DNA from: JACJWR01 sp963752505
Lineage (GTDB): Bacteria; Actinomycetota; Actinomycetes; S36-B12; UBA10799
Assembly (NCBI GenBank): GCA_963752505.1
Contig: CAVVYM010000001.1
Span: forward strand, 1-64,000
DNA length: 64,000 bases
Direction of reading: 5' to 3'
The translations under genes and the position numbers were made by a program. Positions 28,614 to 36,540 of this stretch are shown here, piece after piece. Position 1 is the stretch's first letter. Each line of letters begins with the position of its first letter. The notes under the pieces are model-generated. The model made no database searches. It worked only from the letters and a program-made list of their open reading frames with translations, and had not been told where the DNA came from.

Positions 28614-30041
28614 CTATGTGCGGTCGACGTCGGCAGGCGCCGCCAGCGGCAGAGAGATCGTGAACGCCGCGCCGCCCTCTGGAGCGTGTGATGCCGTGGC
28701 GTGTCCGCCGAGCCGCTCGGCCAGCCGGCCGACAAGCGCCAGGCCCACGCCGGAGCCGACTCGCCGCACGCCGCGGTAGCGGCTGTAGAGCTCGGCCGGT
28801 TCGAACGCCACCCTCAGGTCGTCATCGCTCAACCCCGGCCCACCGTCGCGCACCTGCACGTCGAAGGTGTCCGCAACCACACTCGCCGCGAGCACGATGG
28901 GAGCACCCGGCGGGGTCATCCGCAGGGCGTTGGTCAGAAGGTTGTCCACCATCTGCCGCAGGCGCATACCGTCGGTGATCACGACCACCGGAGAGTCGGG
29001 CAAGTCGGCCGTGAACTCAACCCCTTCGCCCGCCGTGATGTCGGCCCACACCCGTGCCGCGTCCTGCAGGAGCGCGACTGCGTCGGTCTCGGTGGCATCG
29101 ATTCCCACCTCACGGGCACCGAGCCGGGCCAGGTCGAGCAGGTCCGACACGATGCGTTCCAACCGTTGCGATTCCGCGACCATCAAACCGGCAGTGGACG
29201 CCACCTGGTCGCCAGGGACCACTCCGTCTGCGAACGCCTCGGCGTAGCCCCGGATCGAGGTCAGGGGGGTGCGCAACTCGTGCGAAATGGACAGTAGGAA
29301 CTCTCGCTGTCGGGCTTCACTCACGGTGAGGGCGGAGTTGAGGCCATTGAGCGAGTCGGCGACTTCGGCAACTTCCCGCGGCCCCTCGGGAACAATGGTC
29401 ACGTCCCGGTGGCCGTGGGACATCTCCTCGGCCGCAGCGGCCGCGGAGCGAAGGGGTGCCGCCAATCGACGTGCGAGCACCACGCCCGCTATCGCGGCGA
29501 TCACCACGCCGAGTGTCAGCGCAACCATGAGCCTGGTGATGTCACGCGCCACTTGGTCGCCGCTGATGGCCTCAGGCTGGGTGAACAGCAACACGGAGCC
29601 ATCTGAGGCGAGGCGGCCCTGCACCAAAATCGTCTTCTCGCCGTCCTTGGCAACGAAGCCCACGCGCCCGGTTTGCTGCAATTCGTCCAGGTACTCGGGC
29701 GCCATATAGCCGGGCAGCGGCGAGCCGGGGGTCACGATCGCGATGTCCAGGTCCCCGGCACGCAAACCCATTCCCAACTGCGGCATCACCCTGCCCGTAC
29801 GTTCCACCGAAGCCAGCACCGCATCAACGGTGCGCGAGAGGAAGAGCAGGCCCTCGGTCTGGCCTGCGGTCCTGATCTGGGGCACGGACACCGCGCCCAC
29901 AATGAGTGCGGTGATGATGGCAACCGTAGTGGTCACCAGGGCGATGCGTCCGGCCAACGTCCCCCGGACTCGGCCGCGGTCGCCGTGGCCGACTGCCGGC
30001 GCATCGTCAGCCAGCCGCGACCCAGGTGCGTCAAGTGGCAC
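28614..30041 (-). CDS. Membrane sensor histidine kinase
   Basis: A 475-residue kinase with two transmembrane helices (about 31-53 and 171-191) flanking a small extracellular domain of about 115 residues. A HAMP-like linker follows, then the phospho-acceptor His254 in SISHELRTPLTSIRGYAEA. The ATP-binding domain has the N box NLLTNALRMTPPG, the DGGPGLS G1 box and the VGSGVGLALV G2 box. It starts 6 nt after its partner response regulator, so the two form a coupled pair. The signal is unknown. Its position inside the tryptophan cluster is unusual. Confidence 0.93.
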   Translation of the reverse strand: MPLDAPGSRLADDAPAVGHGDRGRVRGTLAGRIALVTTTVAIITALIVGAVSVPQIRTAGQTEGLLFLSRTVDAVLASVERTGRVMPQLGMGLRAGDLDIAIVTPGSPLPGYMAPEYLDELQQTGRVGFVAKDGEKTILVQGRLASDGSVLLFTQPEAISGDQVARDITRLMVALTLGVVIAAIAGVVLARRLAAPLRSAAAAAEEMSHGHRDVTIVPEGPREVAEVADSLNGLNSALTVSEARQREFLLSISHELRTPLTSIRGYAEAFADGVVPGDQVASTAGLMVAESQRLERIVSDLLDLARLGAREVGIDATETDAVALLQDAARVWADITAGEGVEFTADLPDSPVVVITDGMRLRQMVDNLLTNALRMTPPGAPIVLAASVVADTFDVQVRDGGPGLSDDDLRVAFEPAELYSRYRGVRRVGSGVGLALVGRLAERLGGHATASHAPEGGAAFTISLPLAAPADVDRT

Positions 30042-30047
30042 GCGGCG

Positions 30048-30740
30048 TCACTTCAGCGCACCGGCGGCATCTGGATCCGCGGAGTAGCCGACGCCACGCA
30101 CCGTGCGAATGAGATCGGGATCGCCCAATTTGGACCGCAACTGGGCAACGTGGACATCGACCGTGCGGGTGGTGACCACGCTGGAGTAGCCCCATACCTC
30201 GCTCAGCAGTTGCTCCCGGCTGAACACCCGACCGGGCTTGGCCAGCAGGTAGGCCAGGAGGTCGAACTCAGTCGCAGTCAGCGCAACATCGGTGCCGGCC
30301 ACGCGGCAACGGCGGCTGTCGCGGTCTAGCGTCACGTCGCCGAGCACGAGTTCGTCGTGCGTGCCCACCCCCTGCGATCGCCGCAGCACCGCCTTGAGCC
30401 GGGCGACCACCTCACGCGGACTGAACGGCTTCGTGATGTAGTCGTCGGCACCCAGCTCCAGGCCGATCACCCGGTCGATCTCGTCGTCGCGTGCGGTGCA
30501 GAACAGAATCGGCGTCCAGTCGTCAGCCGCCCGCAACCGCCGACACACCTCGGTGCCGTCGATGCCGGGGAGCCCGACATCCAGGATGATCGCTGCCGGG
30601 CGGTGGCGCTTGACCTCCTCAAGCGACTCCAAACCGTCCCCGCTGATCACCGCACCGAACCCCTCCCTGGTGAGGTAGAGCTTCAGCAGATCCGCGATGT
30701 TCCGTTCGTCTTCGACGATGAGCACGAGGCCGCGGGACAT
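30048..30740 (-). CDS. OmpR/PhoB-family response regulator
   Basis: Starting from ATG 30740 (MSRGLVLIVEDERNIADLL), the protein has 230 residues. The receiver domain has acidic pocket ED at 10-11, phospho-acceptor Asp54 in IILDVGLPG, and Lys in YITKPFSPREV. A winged-helix DNA-binding domain follows, with LTATEFDLLAYLLAKPGRVFSREQLL and VDVHVAQLRSKLG. The ORF is open further upstream but only as antisense-like sequence of the preceding gene. It is 20 nt after the HGxxPAAW gene, consistent with cotranscription with trpE. Confidence 0.94.
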   Translation of the reverse strand: MSRGLVLIVEDERNIADLLKLYLTREGFGAVISGDGLESLEEVKRHRPAAIILDVGLPGIDGTEVCRRLRAADDWTPILFCTARDDEIDRVIGLELGADDYITKPFSPREVVARLKAVLRRSQGVGTHDELVLGDVTLDRDSRRCRVAGTDVALTATEFDLLAYLLAKPGRVFSREQLLSEVWGYSSVVTTRTVDVHVAQLRSKLGDPDLIRTVRGVGYSADPDAAGALK

Positions 30741-30760
30741 GTGGAGGCTTTCAAATCCGA

Positions 30761-31006
30761 CTAGTGCTGGTCCGCAGTGGCTGCGGGCTCCGAGGAATGA
30801 TCCTCTGAGTCGGCGCCATAGCCCATCATCGACATCACTTTGCCCACCCCGATGCCCACGAATACGAACGCAACCGCTACCCAGAACAGCCACGGCATGG
30901 CCATCACTACAGCGATACACCCCACCACGAAGGCGACCATGATGATGATGACCGCCGTCCACGCGGCCGGCGTTTGACCATGGTTGTCGTGTACCTCATC
31001 AGACAT
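30761..31006 (-). CDS. HGxxPAAW family small membrane protein
   Basis: An 81-residue protein with the family motif HGQTPAAWTAV at residues 9-19. Two membrane helices follow (about 18-36 and 40-58), then an acidic C-terminal tail. These proteins are restricted to actinobacteria and usually lie next to trpE or trpC; no function is known. It follows the TIGR02234 gene by 30 nt. Confidence 0.9.
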   Translation of the reverse strand: MSDEVHDNHGQTPAAWTAVIIIMVAFVVGCIAVVMAMPWLFWVAVAFVFVGIGVGKVMSMMGYGADSEDHSSEPAATADQH

Positions 31007-31036
31007 TCGTTGTTCCCTCCATCGGTCGAGTCCGGT

Positions 31037-31633
31037 TCATTCTGTCACTTCAGCGGCGGTTGTGGGGTCTTCCCCGCGGTCCAAAGCGTCCCAGGCTTGG
31101 GAAGGTGTCATCTCGCTGGGGGTCGCTGATCGCTCGGACGCCGCGTTTGGACCCCGTTCGTAGCGGCCGCCGAGCACTGGCCAGCGTTGTCCCCGCACCA
31201 GCGTGGCCAGCGCCGCGCCCGCTGCGAGCAGTGCGGCCAGCGCGACCGCCACCCACCAGGCGTTGGCCACGAGGATCACCTGGTCGAATCCGGTGGCAGC
31301 AATCGCCTCGCCGCGCGCCGACTCCGGCAGCCCGAGGCCGAATCGGGCGGCGCTCACCCCCATGCCGACAGCAGCCAGCAGCAACAGCAGCGCGACGATT
31401 CGCCGGCCCAGGCCGCGGGTTGCGACGATGCCTGCCACACCGGCAAGTAGCAGGACGGCCCCGCCGACCGCGGCGGGCACGAGTGTTCGTCCCGTCAACT
31501 CCTCGGTCAACGTCGGCAGGTCGGCCCCGCCGACCGTGGCGCGCACCCACACTTGGCTGAGCGCGCCAAGAGCCGTGGCACCGGCGACGACGAGCAGGCC
31601 GAGGGCGATCCCGTACTGCCGACCCGGACTCAT
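31037..31633 (-). CDS. Trp-region conserved membrane protein (TIGR02234 family)
   Basis: A 198-residue protein with four hydrophobic segments in an Ala/Leu/Val-rich background (about 7-29, 51-69, 75-96 and 118-142), an extracellular loop containing WVRAT after the first helix, and a polar C-terminal tail with SQAWDALDRGEDPT. These features match the actinobacterial Trp_oprn_chp/TIGR02234 family found after trpE. I chose ATG 31633 because it overlaps the trpE stop by ATGA. Role unknown; transport of tryptophan or a precursor is a guess. Confidence 0.87.
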   Translation of the reverse strand: MSPGRQYGIALGLLVVAGATALGALSQVWVRATVGGADLPTLTEELTGRTLVPAAVGGAVLLLAGVAGIVATRGLGRRIVALLLLLAAVGMGVSAARFGLGLPESARGEAIAATGFDQVILVANAWWVAVALAALLAAGAALATLVRGQRWPVLGGRYERGPNAASERSATPSEMTPSQAWDALDRGEDPTTAAEVTE

Positions 31634-33186
31634 CGTGGCCTCTTGAGGCCGCCCGCCAACGCCACCGCTCGGATCACGGCCATGGCCTTGTTGCGGCATT
31701 CCTCATGTTCGGACTGCGGATCCGAATCGGCCACGATCCCGGCTCCGGCCTGCACATGTGCCACGCCATCTGCGATCACGGCCGTTCGGATGGTGATGGC
31801 GGTGTCGGCGTCGCCAGCGAAGTCCAGGTATCCCACGCAGCCGGCATACAGTCCGCGCCGGACGGGTTCGAGTTCGTCGATGATCTCCATTGCGCGCGGC
31901 TTCGGCGCACCCGACAGCGTGCCGGCCGGGAAGGTGGCTGCCAGCAGATCCACCGCTGAGTGCTCCGGTTCAAGCTGGCCGATCACCGTGGAGACGATGT
32001 GCATGACGTGGCTGAAGCGTTCCACCGCCATGAATTCGACGACCTCCACGCTGCCTGGCGAACAGACCCGACCCAAGTCATTGCGCCCGAGATCGACCAA
32101 CATGAGGTGCTCGGCCCGCTCCTTCTCATCCGCGAGGAGATCCTCCGCCAAGCGCTTGTCGGCATCCTCGGAGTCTCCGCGCGGCCGCGTCCCGGCGATT
32201 GGGTGCAGCATCGCCTCGCCCGACTTCAAGGTGACCAAGGCCTCCGGGCTGGATCCCACCACGTCGAACGCCACCGAGTCCAAGTTCTCCGCGCTCGGCA
32301 TGCGGAAGAGGTACATGTAGGGACTCGGGTTGGTCGCCCGCAACACTCGGTAGACGTCGAGGGCCGAAGCCGGGCACGGCATGGTGAACCGTTGCGACAC
32401 CACGATCTGGAAGGCGTCACCGGCTCTGATGTGCTCCTTGGCCTGCTCAACGTGGGCAAGGTAGTCCGCAGCGTCGGTCCGGCTGGCGAAGCGGATCCGG
32501 GTGTCGGGGTCGATGGTGTTGATACCACCTGCGAGCGGCCGGCAGAGGTCAGAGGTCATCCGTTCGACGCGCAGCACGGCGTCGTCGTAGGCCAGTGCCG
32601 CGCCGGTGGGCTGTCCATCGAAGTTGATCGCGTTGGCGATCAGCCAGACCGCCCCCTCCGAGTGGTCGAAGACCGCCACATCCGTCGCGAGCAACATGGC
32701 CATCTCCGGCAACCCGATCTCGTCGGGATTCGCGTCCGGTAGTCGTTCCCAGCGTCGGACGATGTCGTAACTCAGCGCTCCGACCAGGCCCGACGTCAGC
32801 GGCGGAAGGCCGGCCATACGCGGTGTTGCGAGCACCTCGAGTGCCTCCGAGAGCAGGGCATCGGGGTCACCGGTTGCGCTGAGGCCCGCCGGAATCCGAC
32901 CCAGCCAGCGGCCTTGCCCACCGGTATCCGTGAGCACGGCAGCGCTGCGCACCCCGATGAAGCTGTAGCGGGTCCACCGACCGCCTTGCTCGGCGGATTC
33001 GAGTAGGAAGGTGCCAGGACGCTCGCCGGCCAGGGCCCGGTACACCGAGATCGGGGTCATACCGTCGGCGAGCAACTTGCGGCACACTGGAATCACCCGC
33101 CGCCCGTCCTCTGCCAACTCGGCGAACTGCTCGGCGGTGGGAACGATGTGGCCGTCGGCCGAGACGTCCTGATAAGCGTCGGTCAC
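31630..33186 (-). CDS. trpE: Anthranilate synthase component I
   Basis: Makes anthranilate from chorismate with ammonia delivered by a TrpG partner, which is not in the window. The chorismate-binding domain has QIVVSQRF, SPEALVTL, HPIAGTRPRG, ELPER-type ERAEHLMLVDLGRNDLGRV, and GAGIVADSDPQSEHEEC. The feedback site LLES-like segment (FLLESAEQGGRWTRYSFIG) near residue 55-75 suggests tryptophan inhibition. GTG at 33186 overlaps hisI by 4 nt. 518 residues. No leader peptide or T-box is visible upstream. Confidence 0.96.
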   Translation of the reverse strand: MTDAYQDVSADGHIVPTAEQFAELAEDGRRVIPVCRKLLADGMTPISVYRALAGERPGTFLLESAEQGGRWTRYSFIGVRSAAVLTDTGGQGRWLGRIPAGLSATGDPDALLSEALEVLATPRMAGLPPLTSGLVGALSYDIVRRWERLPDANPDEIGLPEMAMLLATDVAVFDHSEGAVWLIANAINFDGQPTGAALAYDDAVLRVERMTSDLCRPLAGGINTIDPDTRIRFASRTDAADYLAHVEQAKEHIRAGDAFQIVVSQRFTMPCPASALDVYRVLRATNPSPYMYLFRMPSAENLDSVAFDVVGSSPEALVTLKSGEAMLHPIAGTRPRGDSEDADKRLAEDLLADEKERAEHLMLVDLGRNDLGRVCSPGSVEVVEFMAVERFSHVMHIVSTVIGQLEPEHSAVDLLAATFPAGTLSGAPKPRAMEIIDELEPVRRGLYAGCVGYLDFAGDADTAITIRTAVIADGVAHVQAGAGIVADSDPQSEHEECRNKAMAVIRAVALAGGLKRPR

Positions 33187-33566
33187 GCCGTCCCCTCTCC
33201 GGTGACTGCCACTTCAGCAGTGTCGAAACAGCTCGGTCGACCCGTGTGGCAGGCGGCTCCGACTTGATCGACCTCGAGCAGCAGAGCGTCGCCGTCGCAA
33301 TCCACCTGAATCCGATGAACGTACTGGAAGTGGCCGGACTGTTCACCTTTCACCCAGTACTGCTCACGCGAGCGCGACCAGTACGTCGCCCGCCCGGTGG
33401 CCAGCGTCCGGCGCACGGCCTCGTCGTCCATCCAGGCCAGCATGAGCACGCGACCGGTGCCGCGCTGTTGCACGATAGCGGCCACCAATCCGTTGTCGTT
33501 CGGCCGCCACGGGCCCACTTCCAGAGGGGAATCCGGCGCCGCCGTCGCGCCCGTGTTCGTCGTCAC
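33183..33566 (-). CDS. hisI: Phosphoribosyl-AMP cyclohydrolase
   Basis: Third step of histidine synthesis. A 127-residue protein with the zinc/metal signature VDCDGDALLLEVDQVGAACHTGRPSCF, whose Cys and Asp residues bind Zn and Mg, and ATYWSRSREQYWVKGEQSGHFQ. Start chosen as GTG 33566 (MTTNTGATAAPDSPLEV), since the longer frame beyond is antisense of the divergent gene. It is the monofunctional form, without HisE. It heads the minus-strand tryptophan cluster, as in streptomycetes and mycobacteria where his and trp genes adjoin. Confidence 0.95.
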   Translation of the reverse strand: MTTNTGATAAPDSPLEVGPWRPNDNGLVAAIVQQRGTGRVLMLAWMDDEAVRRTLATGRATYWSRSREQYWVKGEQSGHFQYVHRIQVDCDGDALLLEVDQVGAACHTGRPSCFDTAEVAVTGEGTA

Positions 33567-33644
33567 AGGGCAATCCTGCCACCGCGGTGGTGCGCCGGGG
33601 TGAGGCTGATCGCGCACCGACGGAATCCGAACTAGGGTGAGAGC

Positions 33645-34286
33645 ATGGGTTCCGACAATCTGGCGCAGGCTGAACGTGCGCAACTGTGCGATCTGCTGGA
33701 TGAGGTGGGGCCGGACGCTCCCACTCTGTGTGCGGGTTGGGATACCCGCGACTTGACCGCTCATCTCGTGATCCGAGAGGGCCGGCCCGACGCTAGTGCG
33801 GGGATCCTTGTGAAGCCGCTCGAACGTTGGACCGAGAAAGTTCAGGCCGACGCGGCGGCCAGGCCCTTTGGCACGCTCGTCGAACGGATCCGAACCGGGC
33901 CGCCCAAGTTGAGCATCTTCGCCTTGCCCGGAGTCGATGCGCTGGCGAACACGATGGAGTACTTCGTGCACCACGAAGACGTGCGCCGGGCTCAACCGGA
34001 TTGGCAACCGCGCGAGTTGCCCGACGACGTACGACTCGAACTGTGGCAACGGCTCAAGGCCAACCGGCGCATGCTGTTCCGCCCCAGTCCCGTGCCGGTG
34101 ATCTTGCAGCCCACCGATCTGCCGGACTTCGAGCTGACCCAGCCACCTCGCGGCAGCGTGGTGGTGCGCGGACCCGTGGCGGAGATTGTGATGCACGCCT
34201 ACGGCCGCGATGCCGTGCGCGACGTCAAAGTCCTCGGTGACCCCGACGATGTGGAGCGCTACCAGGCTGTCAAACTCGGCCTTTGA
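33645..34286 (+). CDS. TIGR03085 family metal-binding protein (DinB/MDMPI-like)
   Basis: A 213-residue protein beginning MGSDNLAQAERAQLCDLLDEVGPDAPTLCAGWDTRDLTAHLVIREGRPDASAG. The CAGWxxxDLxAHLV block and later YFVHHEDVRRAQPDW carry His residues that form the metal site in the DinB-like/mycothiol-dependent maleylpyruvate isomerase superfamily. The spacing and the ending GDPDDVERYQAVKLGL match TIGR03085. The substrate is unknown. It diverges from hisI across 78 bp and its stop overlaps the next ATG. Confidence 0.88.
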   Translation: MGSDNLAQAERAQLCDLLDEVGPDAPTLCAGWDTRDLTAHLVIREGRPDASAGILVKPLERWTEKVQADAAARPFGTLVERIRTGPPKLSIFALPGVDALANTMEYFVHHEDVRRAQPDWQPRELPDDVRLELWQRLKANRRMLFRPSPVPVILQPTDLPDFELTQPPRGSVVVRGPVAEIVMHAYGRDAVRDVKVLGDPDDVERYQAVKLGL

Positions 34287-35326
34287 TGGTCCGGCCGACT
34301 ATCGCCCGCGCGACCCCGGCCGACGCGGCTGGCATCGTTCGTGCGCTCCAACGCTCCGAGGGTGCCACCTACTTCGGATCCTGGATGTACGACCCACAGG
34401 CTGTTGCCGAGGCGATCGCAAGCGAGCGGATCATCTCGTGGATCGCCCGCTACGGCCCCGGCGACGTTATCGCCCATGGGGCCCTGCGGTTTCTCGCCAG
34501 GACGCTGGACTCCCCCACTTCGCCGGGTGACGTCGCGCCCTCGGGAGCCATCGAATACGGCATGGCGTTCACCGATCCTGCGCACCGCGGCCACGGACTA
34601 GCCCGAGAGATCGGGGCGGCCGCGTTGGGCTGGGCCGGAGAGCACGGGATTCCCGAACTGTGGATGTGGACCACGACCGTGGCACCCCAGGCTCAGCAGG
34701 CGCTCGTGACTGCTGGAGCACAGGAGATGTGTCTGCTGCTCGCCATGATCCCGGCCGGTGTGAATCGGGGATTCGACACCACCGCCGACGAGCCAGCGGC
34801 GTGCATGCTGTTTCGGCTACGGCTCGCGGCACCACCTGAGCACGGTACGTGGTTCATTCCGGCCGCGCACCAGTCGCTGGTGTCGGCGTTGCTTGACGGC
34901 AGTCCCATCGAGTTCCGCCTGCCCGGACCTCTCGAACCGGCACCGTCGGCGAACCTTGAGGTCGGTGCCGAGTATGTGCCCGAACTCAAATTCGCGGTGC
35001 TCAGTCCGGGCGAACCGGCGTACGGCACGTCCGCGGAGCTCGTCCGCCGCACGGTGGCCGCCGCCCAACAGGGGGCCAACGTCACCTACCTCGACCTGGA
35101 TCCGACCTCGGCACCTGCCATGGCCCTGGCCGGCGTGATGGCGGCGTCCGGATTTGCCTTCGCCGGCATCCATCCGAACTACCCGACCGGGCGCCTGCGC
35201 TACCGGCTGCAGGCACCGACGTCGATCCTCCAGCCGCGCGAGCACATCTCCGTGGTGTCCGAACGTGGCGCCGCGCTGCTCGAACACGTATGGGCGGACC
35301 TGCCCGCGTTTCGCGAAGTGCCCTAA
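34286..35326 (+). CDS. GNAT family acetyltransferase, probable two-domain
   Basis: ATG at 34286 shares its A with the upstream stop (TGATG), a coupled start. Residues about 1-175 form a GNAT domain with the acetyl-CoA binding stretch GMAFTDPAHRGHGLAREIGAAALGWA. Residues about 225-345 look like a second GNAT-type fold (LRRTVAAAQ, ALAGVMAASGFAFAGIHPNY) in which the RxxGxG CoA motif is absent. The protein has 346 residues. The acceptor is unknown; the second half may be structural. Confidence 0.8.
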   Translation: MVRPTIARATPADAAGIVRALQRSEGATYFGSWMYDPQAVAEAIASERIISWIARYGPGDVIAHGALRFLARTLDSPTSPGDVAPSGAIEYGMAFTDPAHRGHGLAREIGAAALGWAGEHGIPELWMWTTTVAPQAQQALVTAGAQEMCLLLAMIPAGVNRGFDTTADEPAACMLFRLRLAAPPEHGTWFIPAAHQSLVSALLDGSPIEFRLPGPLEPAPSANLEVGAEYVPELKFAVLSPGEPAYGTSAELVRRTVAAAQQGANVTYLDLDPTSAPAMALAGVMAASGFAFAGIHPNYPTGRLRYRLQAPTSILQPREHISVVSERGAALLEHVWADLPAFREVP

Positions 35327-35332
35327 CCGACA

Positions 35333-35371
35333 CAGTCGCGGGGGCGGGCCCGTCAGTCGCGGGTGCGGGCC
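35333..35371. repeat. 18-bp direct repeat across the gcvT stop codon
   Basis: CAGTCGCGGGnGCGGGCC occurs at 35333-35350 and 35354-35371, with one differing base and a 3-nt spacer. On the minus strand the upstream copy encodes the last residues and stop of gcvT. The arrangement resembles the duplication at the lgt stop. Confidence 0.75.
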
Positions 35372-36483
35372 GGTACCAGCGGCAGTTCCGAGACGCGTGC
35401 GGCGAGCCAACGACCACGAACGTTCACCACGACCTCGGCACCGGGCACCACCGTGCGGTCGAGCAGGGCGAGGGCCACACCTGTGCGCAACGTCGGCGAG
35501 AACGTACCCGAGGTGATGGTGCCAATCTGCGGCCCGTCCGGGAACAGGTGAACCGCCATGCCCTGCCGGGCCACACCGCGGTCGAGCAGCACGAGCCCCT
35601 GCAGCCTGGGGGCAAGGTCGGATGCCCGGGATTCGATCAGTGCCGCACGACCTCGAAAGGATTCCTTCTTCCACCCCACCGCCCACGACAAGCGAGCTTC
35701 CAACGGACCGATCGCACCGCCGAGATCCTGGCCGTGCAGGGGGTACCCCATCTCGGTTCGCAGAGTGTCCCGCGAACCCAAGCCGCAGGGCATCCCGCCG
35801 TGGGCTTCCGCAGCGGTGATCAACAGGTTCCAAACGTCGACCGCATCCTGGGAACCGACCAACAGTTCGTAGCCTCGCTCCCCGGTGTACCCAGTGCGGC
35901 AGATGATCGTGTCGACCCCGCTCACTTTCACCCGGGCCACCGCCATGTAGTCGAGATCGACATCCACCCCCAGGTCCGCCAACACGGCGGCTGCCTGCGG
36001 TCCCTGCACGGCGACGATGGCCATGTCCGAATGGGCATCGGTGACATCGGTGCCCGGTGGCACCACCTCAGCCACGGCTTCGCTCACGTAGCGGGCGTTG
36101 GCCGCGTTCGGAATGATCAGCACCTCATCAACGCCCGTGGCATCACCGGCACCCTCGCTGAGGATGTAGATGATGAGGTCGTCGACCACCCGTCCGGACT
36201 CGTCGCATAGCAAGGTGTACTGCGCCTGACCCTCGGCGATGCGCCGCAGGTCGTTGGTGAACAGTCCGTTGAGCGACCCCAGGACGCCGGGGCCGCGCAC
36301 CAGCAGGGTGCCCAGGTGGGAGACGTCGAAGATTCCCACCGCCGTGCGCACCGCGGCGTGTTCGGCTCGAACGCCGGCGAATTCCACCGGCATCAGCCAG
36401 CCGCCGAACGGCGCGAACTTCGCCCCCGCCCGCAGGTGAGCTTCATGGATGGGGGATGTCAGTTGCTCCGCGGCTTCGCTCAT
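35353..36483 (-). CDS. gcvT: Aminomethyltransferase (glycine cleavage system T protein)
   Basis: Transfers the methylene group from aminomethyl-lipoyl-H protein to tetrahydrofolate. Visible blocks are FAPFGGWLMPVEF, GIFDVSHLGTLLVRG, CRTGYTGERGYELLVGS, CGLGSRDTLRTEMGYPLHGQDL and the C-terminal LDRTVVPGAEVVVNVRGR. Start chosen as ATG 36483 (MSEAAEQLTSP), giving 376 residues; seven further codons upstream are possible. No gcvP or gcvH is nearby, so it is an isolated gcvT, a common actinobacterial arrangement. It diverges from the ABC exporter across 57 bp. Confidence 0.93.
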   Translation of the reverse strand: MSEAAEQLTSPIHEAHLRAGAKFAPFGGWLMPVEFAGVRAEHAAVRTAVGIFDVSHLGTLLVRGPGVLGSLNGLFTNDLRRIAEGQAQYTLLCDESGRVVDDLIIYILSEGAGDATGVDEVLIIPNAANARYVSEAVAEVVPPGTDVTDAHSDMAIVAVQGPQAAAVLADLGVDVDLDYMAVARVKVSGVDTIICRTGYTGERGYELLVGSQDAVDVWNLLITAAEAHGGMPCGLGSRDTLRTEMGYPLHGQDLGGAIGPLEARLSWAVGWKKESFRGRAALIESRASDLAPRLQGLVLLDRGVARQGMAVHLFPDGPQIGTITSGTFSPTLRTGVALALLDRTVVPGAEVVVNVRGRWLAARVSELPLVPARTRD

Positions 36484-36540
36484 GATGAACACGCTACCCA
36501 CCAACCGGGTCAGCGCGCGCTAGTACGACCGGGCAGTGAC

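Noticed and set aside
33567..33644. Leader peptide or T-box before the hisI-trpE cluster
   Set aside because: No Trp-codon peptide, T-box consensus or terminator/antiterminator pair is evident in the short divergent gap.
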